NCBI GenBank assembly: GCA_022925895.1
Contig: JAKSYS010000188.1
Span: 28,725 to 92,724, forward strand
Origin: Fragilaria crotonensis
Taxonomy: Eukaryota > Bacillariophyta > Fragilariophyceae > Fragilariales > Fragilariaceae
Direction: 5' to 3'
Length of the DNA: 64,000 nt
The notes beneath the pieces were generated by a model. The model was given only the letters and a program-made list of their open reading frames with translations. It ran no database searches and was not told the DNA's origin. Positions 20,645 through 31,504 of this stretch are shown here, one piece after another (the stretch's first letter is position 1; every line of letters starts with the position of its first letter). The position numbers were made by a program, and so were the translations under genes.

Positions 20645-23600
20645 CTATCGAACACCCCGATAGGTTCTATTCATCTCTTGACGACGGCGATCATCCATGG
20701 CTTGCTGTTGTTTCTTGAGCTGACGGAAGCGCTCGCGGATGGCCATGCAATTAGGTACAGGACATGAACTCGCTTTACATTGACGAGCATGCAACTGCAA
20801 AAGAGCCCAAATGCGCTTGCAAACATGGCAGCCACCAGCAGCCTTGATCGAACATTGGTTGCCATGCTTCAAGAGACCTTTCATCTTCGTACAGTTTGCG
20901 GAAGGACACTTGGGGGAATGGCAAGTGGCTGCATGTAGCAAGAGAGTCATGTGAAGCTGGATCGATCGCTGACGTTCTTTGCGTTGCGCTGCAGTCAGAT
21001 CGTTCTGTTGTTGAGAAGCAACAGCGATCGGTTTCAAAGGATGAGGATGGCGAGGAGTATTTGGGTTCGAATAACAATCATGGCACTGATCATGATCCGC
21101 ACACGTCGGACAGTGATATCGATAACCTTGAAGAATTTCCCTGGAGCAGATAGCACACTGCTGGACAAACTTGGGAGCGTCACGATTGTGCAAATGCCAC
21201 AACACCATCATCGACGAGTGCTTCGCTCGTCGCAGCTGGTCGAACTGGTAATGGTTTCCTTGGCACAGATTCAAGAACGCTTGTCGATTGTTCAAGAATT
21301 CGCAATCCAATTCTTCAACATCGTCGTCAAGAACAGTCACGAGACGTCCCTTACTATCTTTAACAGTCTCACGATTCTTGTCTTCCTTGTCCTTCTTGTC
21401 ATCCTTTTCGTTGTCATCTTTTGCGACACTGCTCACGATCTCCGGTGGTTTGGAATTGCCGTCTAGATCACGTTTCCGAGCAGCCATCGCAGCAAACTTC
21501 CCTTCCCGAATGCTCAGTTGGGTATTCGATTGTGCTGGCGCAGAGTCAGACGTCGGAGCAGTCGCGTTGCCATCGCTTGCCACCGTAGGCAGAGTTGGGA
21601 CAGCAGGTTGTGACCCGTCTGCTGAGACAACAGTGGTAGGAGGGGCGGTCTGCTCGGCAGCAGCAGGTGGAGAATTTTCAATACGCTTCTGATCAGTATT
21701 TTGGGATGTACTTTCGGGCAGTCTCCACGTGATCCCGTGCTGGTCTCTATAATCTTGGATCTCTTTTGGGACCACCATGTGTTCCTCCTTGGCACCCGAC
21801 CAAGCAAGATGAGCCACAATGAAGCTCTCCTTCATTGGCTGAATTGTCTCACCCAATCGGACCATGACGTAGTCTCGTCCACCTTCCTCGAGACTTTTCT
21901 GCTCCATACCCGGGGGAATAATACCACTGGCAGCTAGAGCCTCTTCGTCAAGACCTGTTGACCTTGTGCCGCCTCGTCCTGATTTCTTCTTCTGTTTTTG
22001 AGCCGCAGCATTCTTTTTCTTCTTTCCCGCCCCACTGCCTTTCTTTCCGCCCTTGCCTTCTTCAATGTCTTTGATAATATTCTCAACCTCTGCAGGGAAG
22101 TAGTCGCCGTCCATGTATGGAACCACCGACGCGTCGTTCTTCTCAACTGCAAAGTAAAGATCGTACATGTTCGTAACCAAGCCGACGATTCCGCGTTTCT
22201 GGCAATCCACCAACATATCAATGTACCATTGTCTCAGCCGGTCATCCTTGGGTGTCTTCTGGTCCTCGGGTTTGGCGTATAGGATGTAGTCGTCACCCTT
22301 GAGAGGAGGGCACGCCCAAATATGGGCTGTGGAGAAACCCTTTCGTCGGACGTAATCAAGGTAGGAGATCAAAATCTCATGATAGATGAGAGTTCTCATC
22401 TTCCGTGGTCTCATGTAGTACACACTATCAAGGTAAGAAATGTAGACAGTGCGAGTGTTCGGAGCTGGATTCTTCTCGTCATGTTCGTAGACATACAGAC
22501 CAAACAGAATAACATCGACGCCATCTAAATTCTGGAAAACAACAATACACTTGCAGCGGAAAGTGAACTCGTCGGGGTAGTTCTTGAAGGCGTATCGTTT
22601 TTTCATGCGCTCCCGCACTTCAAGTTTCCTGTCCATTGATGTAACTTGACGGATAGTTATCTCTCCACCCATCTGCAGTCCTTCTTCGCTTCCTCAAGAG
22701 GAATACCATCAGCTGCCGCCTTGGCTTTGGCCTCATTCTCGAAGTAGGCATCAACCTTCTTACGAACGTGACTTTCAAGGAGCTCTGACAGTTTCTGTTC
22801 GTTGCAAGTCCTCAGCCATTGAGTTGTGGAAGACCCTTCCGTTTCTCCCTTGGCCTTTCGCTCGTCGATTGTGCAACGGGGACATGTATACTCCGACCGC
22901 TGGTCCTTGTTCAGACGGGTGTTGAACAACGCACATATCTGATGAATCCATCGTTCGCACTTGTCGCACTGGACCCAACTCTCTTCGTGTACCTCGTCAT
23001 TCTTCTTCTTCGTGAGTTCCTCTTTTCTCATCGTGACTTCACCAAGGTCGAGCTGCTGATTATCCTTGAGCTCTTGATAACATTGATGGCACCAGTGATA
23101 CTGGTTATTTGCACCAATGTAGTAGTAACTATTCCGGCGGATTCTCTTGGATGGGCAATTCATACCATTACAGTAAAACACTGGCGGTTCAAAAAGCAAT
23201 TTCTCGCATCCACAAAGCGAGCACGCTTCCCCATTCTTGCGCTTGGCGTCTTCTTCAGCAGTAAGTTCCCGGATCAAATTTGCATATTCGCTCGTGAATT
23301 TCTCTTTCATCTCGTTCGCCATATTGAACACAACCGAACCCTCGGGGTTGTACGTCATGGCATTATCAAACGTCAGGTGACAATGGGCCTCGAAATCTTC
23401 CAGCGAGTGGTAGCATCCATTCTCTAGTCGTTTCTTGATGGTTCCCAGATCCATAGGGCGCTTAATTACTTCAAAATAATCAGGAAGTCCGAGTTCAACG
23501 GGATCAACAGGAGAATTAAAGACCCAACCATGCTGGTGAGATTGCAGTATCTTGAGAACATCCAAGCATTTTTGCTTTAACTTCAAGGGTTGCAACTGGA

Positions 23601-25536
23601 GACCTTTGTTGAGCGACGCCAAGTGGGTTTCGATCTGCTCAATTGAGAAACAATTGATGAGAGTATGATCCTCGCGAGGCTTGGGACCTGTGTGCTTCGG
23701 CATAATCACTTGTCCATTGGCATACGCAACGCCAGGTACACCCGGAACACCGGGAGCTGCTGGTTGCTGGCCCGATCGTACCACTCCAGGATTGCTGTAG
23801 GTGTATCCCGCATTTATGTTGACACGCTGTGCAAGTCCGCCAGGCCCAACAGGCGCAGGTGGGGCAAGCGGTCTCTGAGGCGGAGGCTGCGCGATTGGTG
23901 CTGGTCGTTGCTGCTGATTGAAAGGGGCGACAGGTACTGGTACTGGAATCGGTGCAGGAACACCGGGGCCGACCTTTCGTCGCTTGTTCGCGGGCTCGGA
24001 GGTGACAGGAGCTGGAACACTCGGCTGAGGCAACGGTGGAGCGGTCGTACTCGCAACAATTGGTGCCTGTTGGTTCTGTTGAATCGCTTGCTGATGCCGT
24101 TGTTTGAGAGCTTGCATCTGCTTCTGCTTCTCGTGGCTTCGGTGAATCGCTTCTCGAACCGGTCCGCAAACTGGACATCGAACATCCTTACAACGGTGGT
24201 AGTGGCTCAACACATACCTGGAACTGACACAATGAGGTACCAAACACTTCTGATCCTTGCACTCAGCAATATGCTTCCACAGCCGTTTCATCCCCGCACA
24301 ATGTGGTGTCACAGGACAACGACCATCCTCGTGTTGACACTTCGCAGCATGACGCAATAACAACAGTCGCTGCTGCTGATGTCGTAAAACTTGCTGACGA
24401 TCAGAGTTTTGGCGAGCATTGCTTCCATTCACATCACCAACCGCCGGTTGTTGTGCAGACAGCGCGGGCTGCTGCACTGGCGCTTGAACAGCAGGAGGCT
24501 GCTGATATTGCATTTGGACCTGCGGAGGGGGTTGCTGCGGGGGATGTTGTTGCTGCACTTGCATGTGTTGAGCCTGTTGCTGTCCCATAATGGGATTGAT
24601 ATCCGCCATATTCACCATCCGCTGTTGCTGCTGAGGAACATTTTGGTGCAGGGGTGCGGGAACAAGCTGCTGTGGTGGTGGCACGGGAGCCGGTTGGTGC
24701 ATCATTGGTTGCTGCTGTTGAAGCTGCATGGGCTGCATTTGCTGATGTTGTTGTTGTTGTTGTTGTTGCTGCTGCTGTTGGTACTGTTGTGGCGGAGGCT
24801 GTTGCTGAGGTTGGTATTGCTGCTGTTGCTGCTGCGGCGGATGGTATTGTTGCTGCTGTTGCTGAGGTTGTACTTGCAGCTGCTGCTGTTGTTGCTGGTA
24901 TTGCTGCTGTTGAGGCTGCATTTGCTGCACCTGTTGCGGTTGCTGTTGTTGGTACTGGGGTTGCTGCTGCTGCTGCTGCTGCTGAACTTGTTGCTGTTGC
25001 ACTTGTTGTACCTGTACCTGTTGCTGTTGTAACGGTTGCTGCTGCTGCATCTGCTGAACTTGTTGCTGTTGTTGGGGCTGTCCTTGCTGCAGCTGCTGCG
25101 CTTGTTGGTGCTTCTGCGCCATCAACTTGGTTTTCATGCCGATATTGACTGCAAGCTGCTGCAACCGTTGCTTTAGCGTCGAGGTATCGTTGTATTCTGG
25201 AAACGACTTGGCTGACCTGTACAGAGATTCCTCCAATCGCTTCGCCATCTGCGGTAACTTCTGCAGCCACTCCTGGGGAGCATTTGGTTTTCGCTGCTGC
25301 AAAAGCTGCACACTGTTGCGGTTGAACGAGAGAAAAGAGGCGACGTGAGCTCATGGAACTAGAGACTGGCGTACGACACAACGACGAGGGCGTGCAAAAT
25401 CACTTACATTCTAGCAATCATCTTCCGCCGATCATTCACATCCTTATCACTTTGCCATCCCCCATTAAGCCCCTGATGTGGAAAGTGTTGTTTTGGTGGT
25501 TGTTGCTGTTGCTGCTGCTGTGGCGGAACAGAAGCT

Positions 25537-25568
<32 letters not shown>

Positions 25569-25721
25569 ATATTGTACCGGTTGTTGTGGTACCGAAGCAT
25601 ACTGATACCCCTGAGGTGGAGCTGGAGCCGACTGCGGCATTTGCATTTGCGGAGCTGGTGCCATGGCTTGATTCGGAGGTGGTTGCGACCCTGGCTGCTG
25701 GAGCTGCTGTGCCGATTGCAT
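20645..25721 (-). CDS. CBP/p300-type (HAC/KAT3) histone acetyltransferase, 2 exons, one frameshift
   Basis: The joined product is about 1,660 residues. Domains run in order from the N-terminus: a Gln/Pro-rich exon 1 (25721-25408); a KIX-like helix bundle (about 25290-25130); a long Gln-rich tract (25110-24550); TAZ1 zinc finger (about 24370-24140); bromodomain (about 23585-23270, with [13 protein letters not shown] and AMTYNP); a RING/PHD-type cysteine region (about 23235-22865); the KAT11 catalytic domain (from 22672, with [19 protein letters not shown] and HIWACPP); ZZ finger (about 21155-21070); and TAZ2 (about 20985-20720). The HAT has a Lys-rich loop near 22000-22060, like the autoacetylation loop. 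The protein acetylates histones as a transcriptional coactivator. A 95-bp intron (25407-25313) is in phase. At 22657-22674 the frame shifts by one base just before GGEITIRQV, although homology continues on both sides. Confidence 0.9.
25313..25407 (-). other. Predicted intron of the CBP/p300-like gene
   Basis: Read on the minus strand, the donor is AGAAT|GTAAGTG and the acceptor CCGCAACAG|TGTGCAG. Splicing completes an ATT codon and joins MIAR to VQLLQQRKP, giving a continuous KIX-like helix. Both borders match consensus, so this assignment is firm. Confidence 0.85.
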
Positions 25722-25980
25722 ACTCTCTCTATCTGGTTCAGAGGCAGAGCAGCAATCCTTCGTCAGTGCTCACTTTCCCTCGTACTGATCGTTTCCCTTC
25801 TACTGATAGTTTCCCTTGAAGTATTTGAAGCGACAAACAACAAAAACTGAATGGCGTCCGTGTTCCTTACTTGTGGCTGTGTTCGCAATCGCACATAGAG
25901 GCCAAAGGAAGGAATTGTAGGCACTTCACTGGAGTGTGCGTGTGAACGTTAGTTTCTTGTTTCGACAACCGAGAGCCTTT
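25722..25980 (-). promoter_or_regulatory. Probable promoter/5' UTR of the CBP/p300-like gene
   Basis: This is non-coding sequence immediately upstream of the first ATG. The stretch around the start (GATTGCATACTC) recurs at the start of the first TAZ1 minigene (29016-29027). The upstream homology continues beyond 25980. Confidence 0.4.
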
Positions 25981-26580
25981 GCCCAATCTGATTGTGACCA
26001 GAAAAGCAAACAAGAAGATGTGAGAGATATTCAAAAAAATGAAGTGTCAAGCGTTAGCTCAGCGCAATAGAGCGACTCTAATGTAGGAACGTGATTCAAG
26101 GCTCATCACCACGACTCGACTTCACAAGCTAGAAAACCGAATGAATGCCATGAATCCATGAGCACCGAGTCATGCAGTACGCATTCACCAGTGTCATTGC
26201 GCAGGCTCACCGCATTGTTTATTGTCTAATGGAGGATGTCAATGACAGTAGACGGTGCCAATAGACCTGTGATGAAAAATATTCTTGACACTGCTTCGTC
26301 ATGGCAGGCAGTTCTAAACGGATTCACGACAGACGGTGTGCTGCGTTGATCCTACGCAAGTATGGTATGTACGAAATCCATCAACAAGCCATCACATCGA
26401 TTCTCCGCTCATTGTCGCCAAGATGAACACAACGAACATACAGACGCAACCATGATGATGGAGGAGGGAGGTTGCTTACATGTAAAGTGATGAAAATGAA
26501 GTTGCAATGGACGAAAAAAGAACAGTTCGCAAGGCGAAGAAAAGGAATCACCGATGCCACACGTTTCAACGCGTCGAAGA
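25980..26580 (-). repeat. Upstream block shared with both TAZ1 minigenes (copy 1)
   Basis: Similar sequence occurs at 29080-29600 and 31010-31500, always upstream of a TAZ1-bearing gene and in the same orientation. Shared words include CAATCTGAT near 25987, TATGGTATG(T/C)ACGAAATCCA near 26362, and GAGGTTGCTTAC near 26470 followed by GAAGTTGCAATGGA. It is the fossil of tandem duplication of the gene 5' region, or a conserved regulatory block. No coding frame is shared. Confidence 0.7.
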
Positions 26581-28585
26581 AATTCGGAATGTAGAATTAC
26601 GTATGTACTCTACGTACCTGGGTCCTGTCAAATCCGCTCTGGGGTATGGTTTTGTGAGAGAACCCGTGAGGTCAGACAGCCGAAACTCTTGGAAGATCAG
26701 AGCTCGACCCTGACGACGAACAGACGTCATTTCCAGAAAACTTAACCCAAACAAAAAGGGAATTGCGATTTTGAGTTTGAAACAACGTGTGAAAACGAGA
26801 AAACGCCAACATGGCGATTATTCGTTGTTCATCGTTTTCAACAACCACCAACGACGACGACGAGACAAATGAATTGCATTGACTACACCAAATGACGAGT
26901 ATATGACGTCAACACCATTGATGTAGTGTCCCAGCACCCAAGCAACACCCCTTTCAGTAGAGACAAATTCAAGCGACTTTCAAGTTCCATCGGATACATG
27001 TTGCATGAAATTTGTGGATGCGAAATCTGTAATGCACTCAGCACCTGCCGAATGCATGCGGCTGCTGTTCGAATACATAGTTATCGGACAACCATAGCAG
27101 TACCACGTACAACATGGATGCTGGAATACAGTCAACTGCGACGCTTAGCAGTTGGCTCCATCAAATCCGGTACTGCGCGCGGATTGGACATCCCGTTGAC
27201 AATGTGAGCTCTTTGAATGAATTCTGTTTGATTCAGAAGAAATCATTCGCATGATGAATGCGATGGTATGGATGGATCAACGCAGTCGCAGCATGAGTTT
27301 GAATTCAGGGATTGAGCAACGGACAATTAGCGGAACTTGGTTATTCGAGAGTCATAACAACTTCAAAGTAACGTTGCTCAACTAATTCTTGCACTCAACT
27401 CCTCGTGATTGGAGTTGTGCCAAGTTGTAGCGAGTTGTGAGTGGAATGTAAGGTCATGATGGACTTGTGTCTGTTGTGGATGCAAGCGTTTGTTACTTTG
27501 CTGATCCATCCATCCCACAAGTTCAACGATCAGATTTTGTACTCCATAGCATGAAATAAAAACAGATCAATAGAACACACATGAAGCAGCTCGTTTTGTG
27601 GGGAGGAATTCACATCTGGCATTCAAGTTTTCTATGTATGATACGAATACTTGACTCCACGCCTGCAAGTTCTACAATGTAGTGTTACCAGTAGAGTCGG
27701 TACATTTTTACATGTTACGTACTGCAGGTACTCCACTTCAACTTTTGGTATTGAAGGCAGTGTATGTACACTGAGTACCAGGTACCTTGTACAATGACGT
27801 ATGAGCACAGGTACCATACGAAACGCACGAGTAGATAGGATGTGCAGAATTGGGAAACGTGAAGCACTCCGATGTGCGCCCTGGCCTCGCCTGATAGGTA
27901 CAGTACATAGACGTTTTGAAGCCAGACAGACGCAACACGTCCAACCCAGAACGTGTTCGTCTGTGCCGCCAAACTCGTTCGCTCAATCACACGATGTCAC
28001 GTAATTGAGCGTCGGAAGTCGGAACTTGGCATCAGTTCTAAATAAATCGCTCTACACTGCTTTGTAGCTTCTACATCACAGTCTGTGATATTCAAATACA
28101 GTTCGGATTAGAAGACAATTCATGACGTCAAGCCGAACCAATCAGCATGCTTTCAAAAATGCTATCTGGAGTACTGGGATCCGTGCTGTTGTTCGTCCAG
28201 ACAAGGTGCGTCTGCTCACAACGTAATTTCACGAAGGCGATCTATTTAGCAGGTCGATCGGCTCGATTAAGGGACATCTACAGTACTCCTACCGGTAGTA
28301 GCTACGGTTGAGTGCCCGTATCGTACTCTCCTATGCGGCATCTTGATTTGGATCTATGACTCCATGCTTCTACCGGTACCTCGACATTTACGATGAAGGG
28401 GCTCTCTTGGCGTCGACAGCATTTGCTACAGTAGCTGCCATCGGAAGTCAACAATACATCCTTGGCTTCTCACCGATGGAAAGTACACATAATCACATCG
28501 ACGCGATTGGCAAAAGCGTTAAATTTCTGTCGCATTCAAGGACCACAATGAGCAATTAGATATTAGGACCTCCTACCACAGAACC
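26581..28585. other. Intergenic region
   Basis: The longest frame is 93 codons (26926-27207, +) and it is not recognised. GTAC-rich patches occur near 27700-27800 and 28290-28380. 28400-28560 is homologous to 30300-30480 and forms the 3' flank of the minigene duplication unit. Confidence 0.45.
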
Positions 28586-29023
28586 TCACACCTTATCCGA
28601 GGGTTCCACTGTAATACGCGGCGCACGACTGTGCACCACACGTCGAACCGGTCCGCAAACTTGACATCGAACATCCTTACAACGGCGGTAGTGACATAGC
28701 AAGTACCTGGAACTCATACAATGCTGCACCACACACTTCTGATCCTTGCACTCTTCAATATGCTTCCACAACTCTTTCATATTCGCACAATGTGGTGTCA
28801 TACGACAATGACCCTCCTCTTCTGGACACTTGGCAGCATGATACAACAAAAAGAGGCGCTGATGCTTGATTCGCAGTGTTTTACGGTTCTTCTTGTCACG
28901 TTTGCGAGCACTGCGTCTGTCAACATCACCCACGGCTGCTACTGGTGGCGGTGGTGGTGGTGGTGGTGCCGGCGGCGCAGGTTGCAACTGCAACTTCTGG
29001 AGTTTCTCTTCTACAGATTGCAT
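28586..29023 (-). CDS. TAZ1-only minigene A, derived from the CBP/p300-like gene
   Basis: This 145-residue protein has a short N-terminus beginning MQS, as in the CBP-like protein, then a Pro-rich stretch, then AVGDV and a single TAZ zinc finger with all spaced His/Cys ligands kept (HAAKC, TPHC, LWKHIEECKDQKC, QHC, HYRRCKDVRC, CGPVR). The finger closely matches TAZ1 of the neighbouring acetyltransferase, but KIX, bromodomain, HAT and TAZ2 are absent. In animals TAZ1 binds transactivation domains of transcription factors, so a free TAZ1 could compete with the parent protein. That role is inference. The frame is intact with an ATG and a stop. Confidence 0.8.
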   Translation of the reverse strand: MQSVEEKLQKLQLQPAPPAPPPPPPPPVAAVGDVDRRSARKRDKKNRKTLRIKHQRLFLLYHAAKCPEEEGHCRMTPHCANMKELWKHIEECKDQKCVVQHCMSSRYLLCHYRRCKDVRCQVCGPVRRVVHSRAPRITVEPSDKV

Positions 29024-29079
29024 ACTCGCGGGTGTTTCAGTGACAGCTTTCGACTTGTGGTAGAGTTCCTTACTGTGGT

Positions 29080-29600
29080 GGTGAGGGCCGATCTGATCAG
29101 AATCTGGAAAGCTAGGACGAGGGGTGTTAGAAATGTTTTGGTGTAATGAGGCGTCAAGGGTTCAACGCTCAACGCCACGTCTCGAATCAACGACATCTTT
29201 ACGTATCATACCCATGTGTTTCAAATCATGAACAATGCATTCAAAAGTTTCCTCGTGCATATACTCCCAGCACTCCGAATCAGGGAATGCAACACTCGGT
29301 GCCAAAATACTTCTGTGATTTTCATGACACTGCTGCGTCATGTAGCTGGCTGCTCGAAGCAGACTCACAACAAATGCTGTGCACCGTGGATTCTACGAAA
29401 GTATGGTATGCACGAAATCCACCAAAATGCCGTCCCATCCATTGTATTAGCTTCTGATTTTCGCAAGGTTGTCACAACGAGCGATACAGAAGCAACGACG
29501 ACGATGGACGAAAAGAGGTTGCTTACCTTGAAAGTAATAGATGAAGTTGCAATGGATCAGAATAGCAGAGCTTGGAGGGCGACGAAAAGGAACGAATCAC
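29080..29600 (-). repeat. Upstream block shared with the CBP-like gene (copy 2)
   Basis: This block is homologous to 25980-26580 and 31010-31500. It includes TATGGTATGCACGAAATCCA near 29401 and AGGTTGCTTACCTTGAA near 29517, in the same order and orientation. It lies directly upstream of TAZ1 minigene A. Confidence 0.7.
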
Positions 29601-30524
29601 ACTACACAGCCCGGTGGTGTAGTTCGTGACAATGAGGTTCAAGGTACTACCGTAGGGTCTTGCAAGATGTAGACTCGGTTAACTTATGAGCAATTTATGA
29701 TTTCTTTGCACGAACCGTTCCACCAATCCTGGACGTAAAGCTTGCAGAACGGATGTAACCGTGTGGATGTATTTAGCATTTACGACACAACCCACATGGC
29801 ATGGTTAACTTCTCAATGCAACGACTGGGGTTTTGGGGGAAAGGGTAGCAGAGGGAAAACAGTAGGTTTGTCTCGCAGTTTTCTGCGCAGCAGGGAGCTG
29901 GCCTATTTCACGAAGTTTTCCTGAAATTAAGGAATGCAAAACTTCCGAATTAAACGCTAACGTGGGACCTTTCTCTCGCACAATGCCGTGTGAAAGATGG
30001 TCAAACTTTGACGGTCCAAGATTCGTTAGGGTTACAAACTTCTCTCCTTGACACAAAAGAAGGCCATGGATGCTTTGATAATCCATCACGATTGGTACCT
30101 GAAGTATGCTTTGCAGATTTGTGGAGGTCATGTGGTGTCAAAAGATGTGTACAGTGTGGTAGTATGAGAGTATGCACTTCGTTGGTGGCAACAACAATGT
30201 CACACTCCTGACCGCAGCAACAATGCCGTCTACAGTCTTATCGGGGTACTGCTCTCTTCTAACCTTTAACCCGACATTATGATGAAGTGACTCCGTTCGC
30301 ATCGACAGCATTTGCTATGCATACAGTAGCTGCCATTGACAGCTAATATTACATGCTAGACTTCTCACCGAAGCAAAATGCACATGATTTCTCCATCATA
30401 AATTATTTCATCGACGCGATTGGCAACACCGTTAATTCGCAAGATAAATTTCTGTCGCACACACGTACTATCATGCAATGAGCTAATAGAGTCTCCTTCC
30501 AAACGTCACAACTGTTCCGAGGGT
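29601..30524. other. Intergenic region between the TAZ1 minigenes
   Basis: The first 650 bp hold an unrecognised 108-codon frame (29805-30131, -) and no other signal. 30280-30500 repeats 28390-28570 (GCATCGACAGCATTTGCTA..., TTTCTGTCGCA...), the 3' flank of the duplication unit. Confidence 0.45.
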
Positions 30525-30920
30525 TTAGAGCATTCCACTGTAAAAACGGTGCTTGCGAAGGCGAAGCGTATATCGAACAGGTCCGCAAATTGGACATTGA
30601 TGATCCTTACAACGGCAGTAGTGAGCCAGCACAGTCCTGGAACTGACACAATGCTGCACCGCACAATTGCAATCTTTGCATACTTTCAGATGATTCCACA
30701 ACCGTTTAATATAAGCACAATGCGGTGTCATACGGCAATGACCCTCCTCCTCTGGACACTTGGCAGCATGATACAACAAAAAGAGGCGCTGACGCGCGAT
30801 TCGTGCTGCTGTGTTGATCTCCTTGACACGTTTGCGAGCACTGCGTCTGTCAACATCACCCACGGCTGGTGCGGGCGGTGCAGGTTGCAACTGCACCTTC
30901 TGGAGCTTCTCGTCTACCAT
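30525..30920 (-). CDS. TAZ1-only minigene B, derived from the CBP/p300-like gene
   Basis: This 131-residue protein has the same plan as minigene A: a short N-terminus with LQKVQLQPAPPAP, AVGDVDRRSARKR, then one TAZ finger. The zinc ligands are retained (HAAKC, EEGHC, TPHC, LWNHLKVC, CNC, QHC, HYCRC, HQCPIC). It is more diverged than A from the parent (KDCNCAV in place of KDQKC), and the tail after CGPVR differs. An intact frame with conserved ligands despite divergence suggests function rather than decay. Confidence 0.78.
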   Translation of the reverse strand: MVDEKLQKVQLQPAPPAPAVGDVDRRSARKRVKEINTAARIARQRLFLLYHAAKCPEEEGHCRMTPHCAYIKRLWNHLKVCKDCNCAVQHCVSSRTVLAHYCRCKDHQCPICGPVRYTLRLRKHRFYSGML

Positions 30921-31009
30921 TCTTTCTAATTCTCAGAGGTAGCCTTTTGCGTTGCGCCTAATAGTAACTGAATTGGTTGTGTGCGGTGACAATCGTGATC
31001 CTTTGGCCA

Positions 31010-31500
31010 ATCTGATCGAGAAAGCAAGGACGAAGGTGTGAGAAATTTTGGTGAAATGAGGTGGCTTAAGGGCATATTCATCACCATGGCGCGAGTCTAG
31101 ACGATAGTAGAAGAAGGAATGTAGTCAACGAAGCTCATTGCCACGACTCGTCTTGAATCAACGATATCGAAACGCACCTCACCCAGGTGCTTGCATTCAA
31201 AAAGTATCCCTTGTGCATACTTCCTGCTATCTTAATCAATTAGCAGGAATGGGACATATTGGCCACAGTACTACCTGATGCCAATACTACTGTGATGTGA
31301 CATCGACAGCAAAGCAGTTCGATCAAGATGGATTCTACGCGCGTATGGTATGCACGAAATCCACCAACATGCCATCGAGTCTCAGCTCCTTGTTTTTCTC
31401 AAGGTTGACAAAACGAGCTTGTAGAAGCAACCATGATGAATGGACAATGGAGGTTGCTTACCTTGAACGTGCTTTTTTTAATAAAAGTTGCAATGGAACA
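31010..31500 (-). repeat. Upstream block shared with the CBP-like gene (copy 3)
   Basis: This is the third copy of the block seen at 25980-26580 and 29080-29600, with CCAATCTGATCGAGAAAGC near 31008, TATGGTATGCACGAAATCCA near 31344 and GAGGTTGCTTACC near 31450. Its distal end is cut by the MITE inserted at 31505. Confidence 0.7.
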
Positions 31501-31504
31501 CTTA

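Noticed and set aside
22657-22850. A normal intron explaining the CBP/p300 frame change, using the GTAAGA near 22770
   Set aside because: Joining it to the CTGCAG acceptor gives the wrong phase and would delete [15 protein letters not shown], which fits the family; a 34-bp intron in the correct region is too short to be credible.
24391-25148. Long poly-Leu and poly-Ala/Val open frames on the plus strand
   Set aside because: They are antisense shadows of the CAG/CAA-rich Gln tract of the CBP/p300-like gene.
26048-26120. tRNA-like TAGCTCAG...AGAGC stretch
   Set aside because: It resembles a D-arm, but no acceptor stem, anticodon arm or proper T-arm can be folded, and the homologous blocks near 29140 and 31060 do not keep it.
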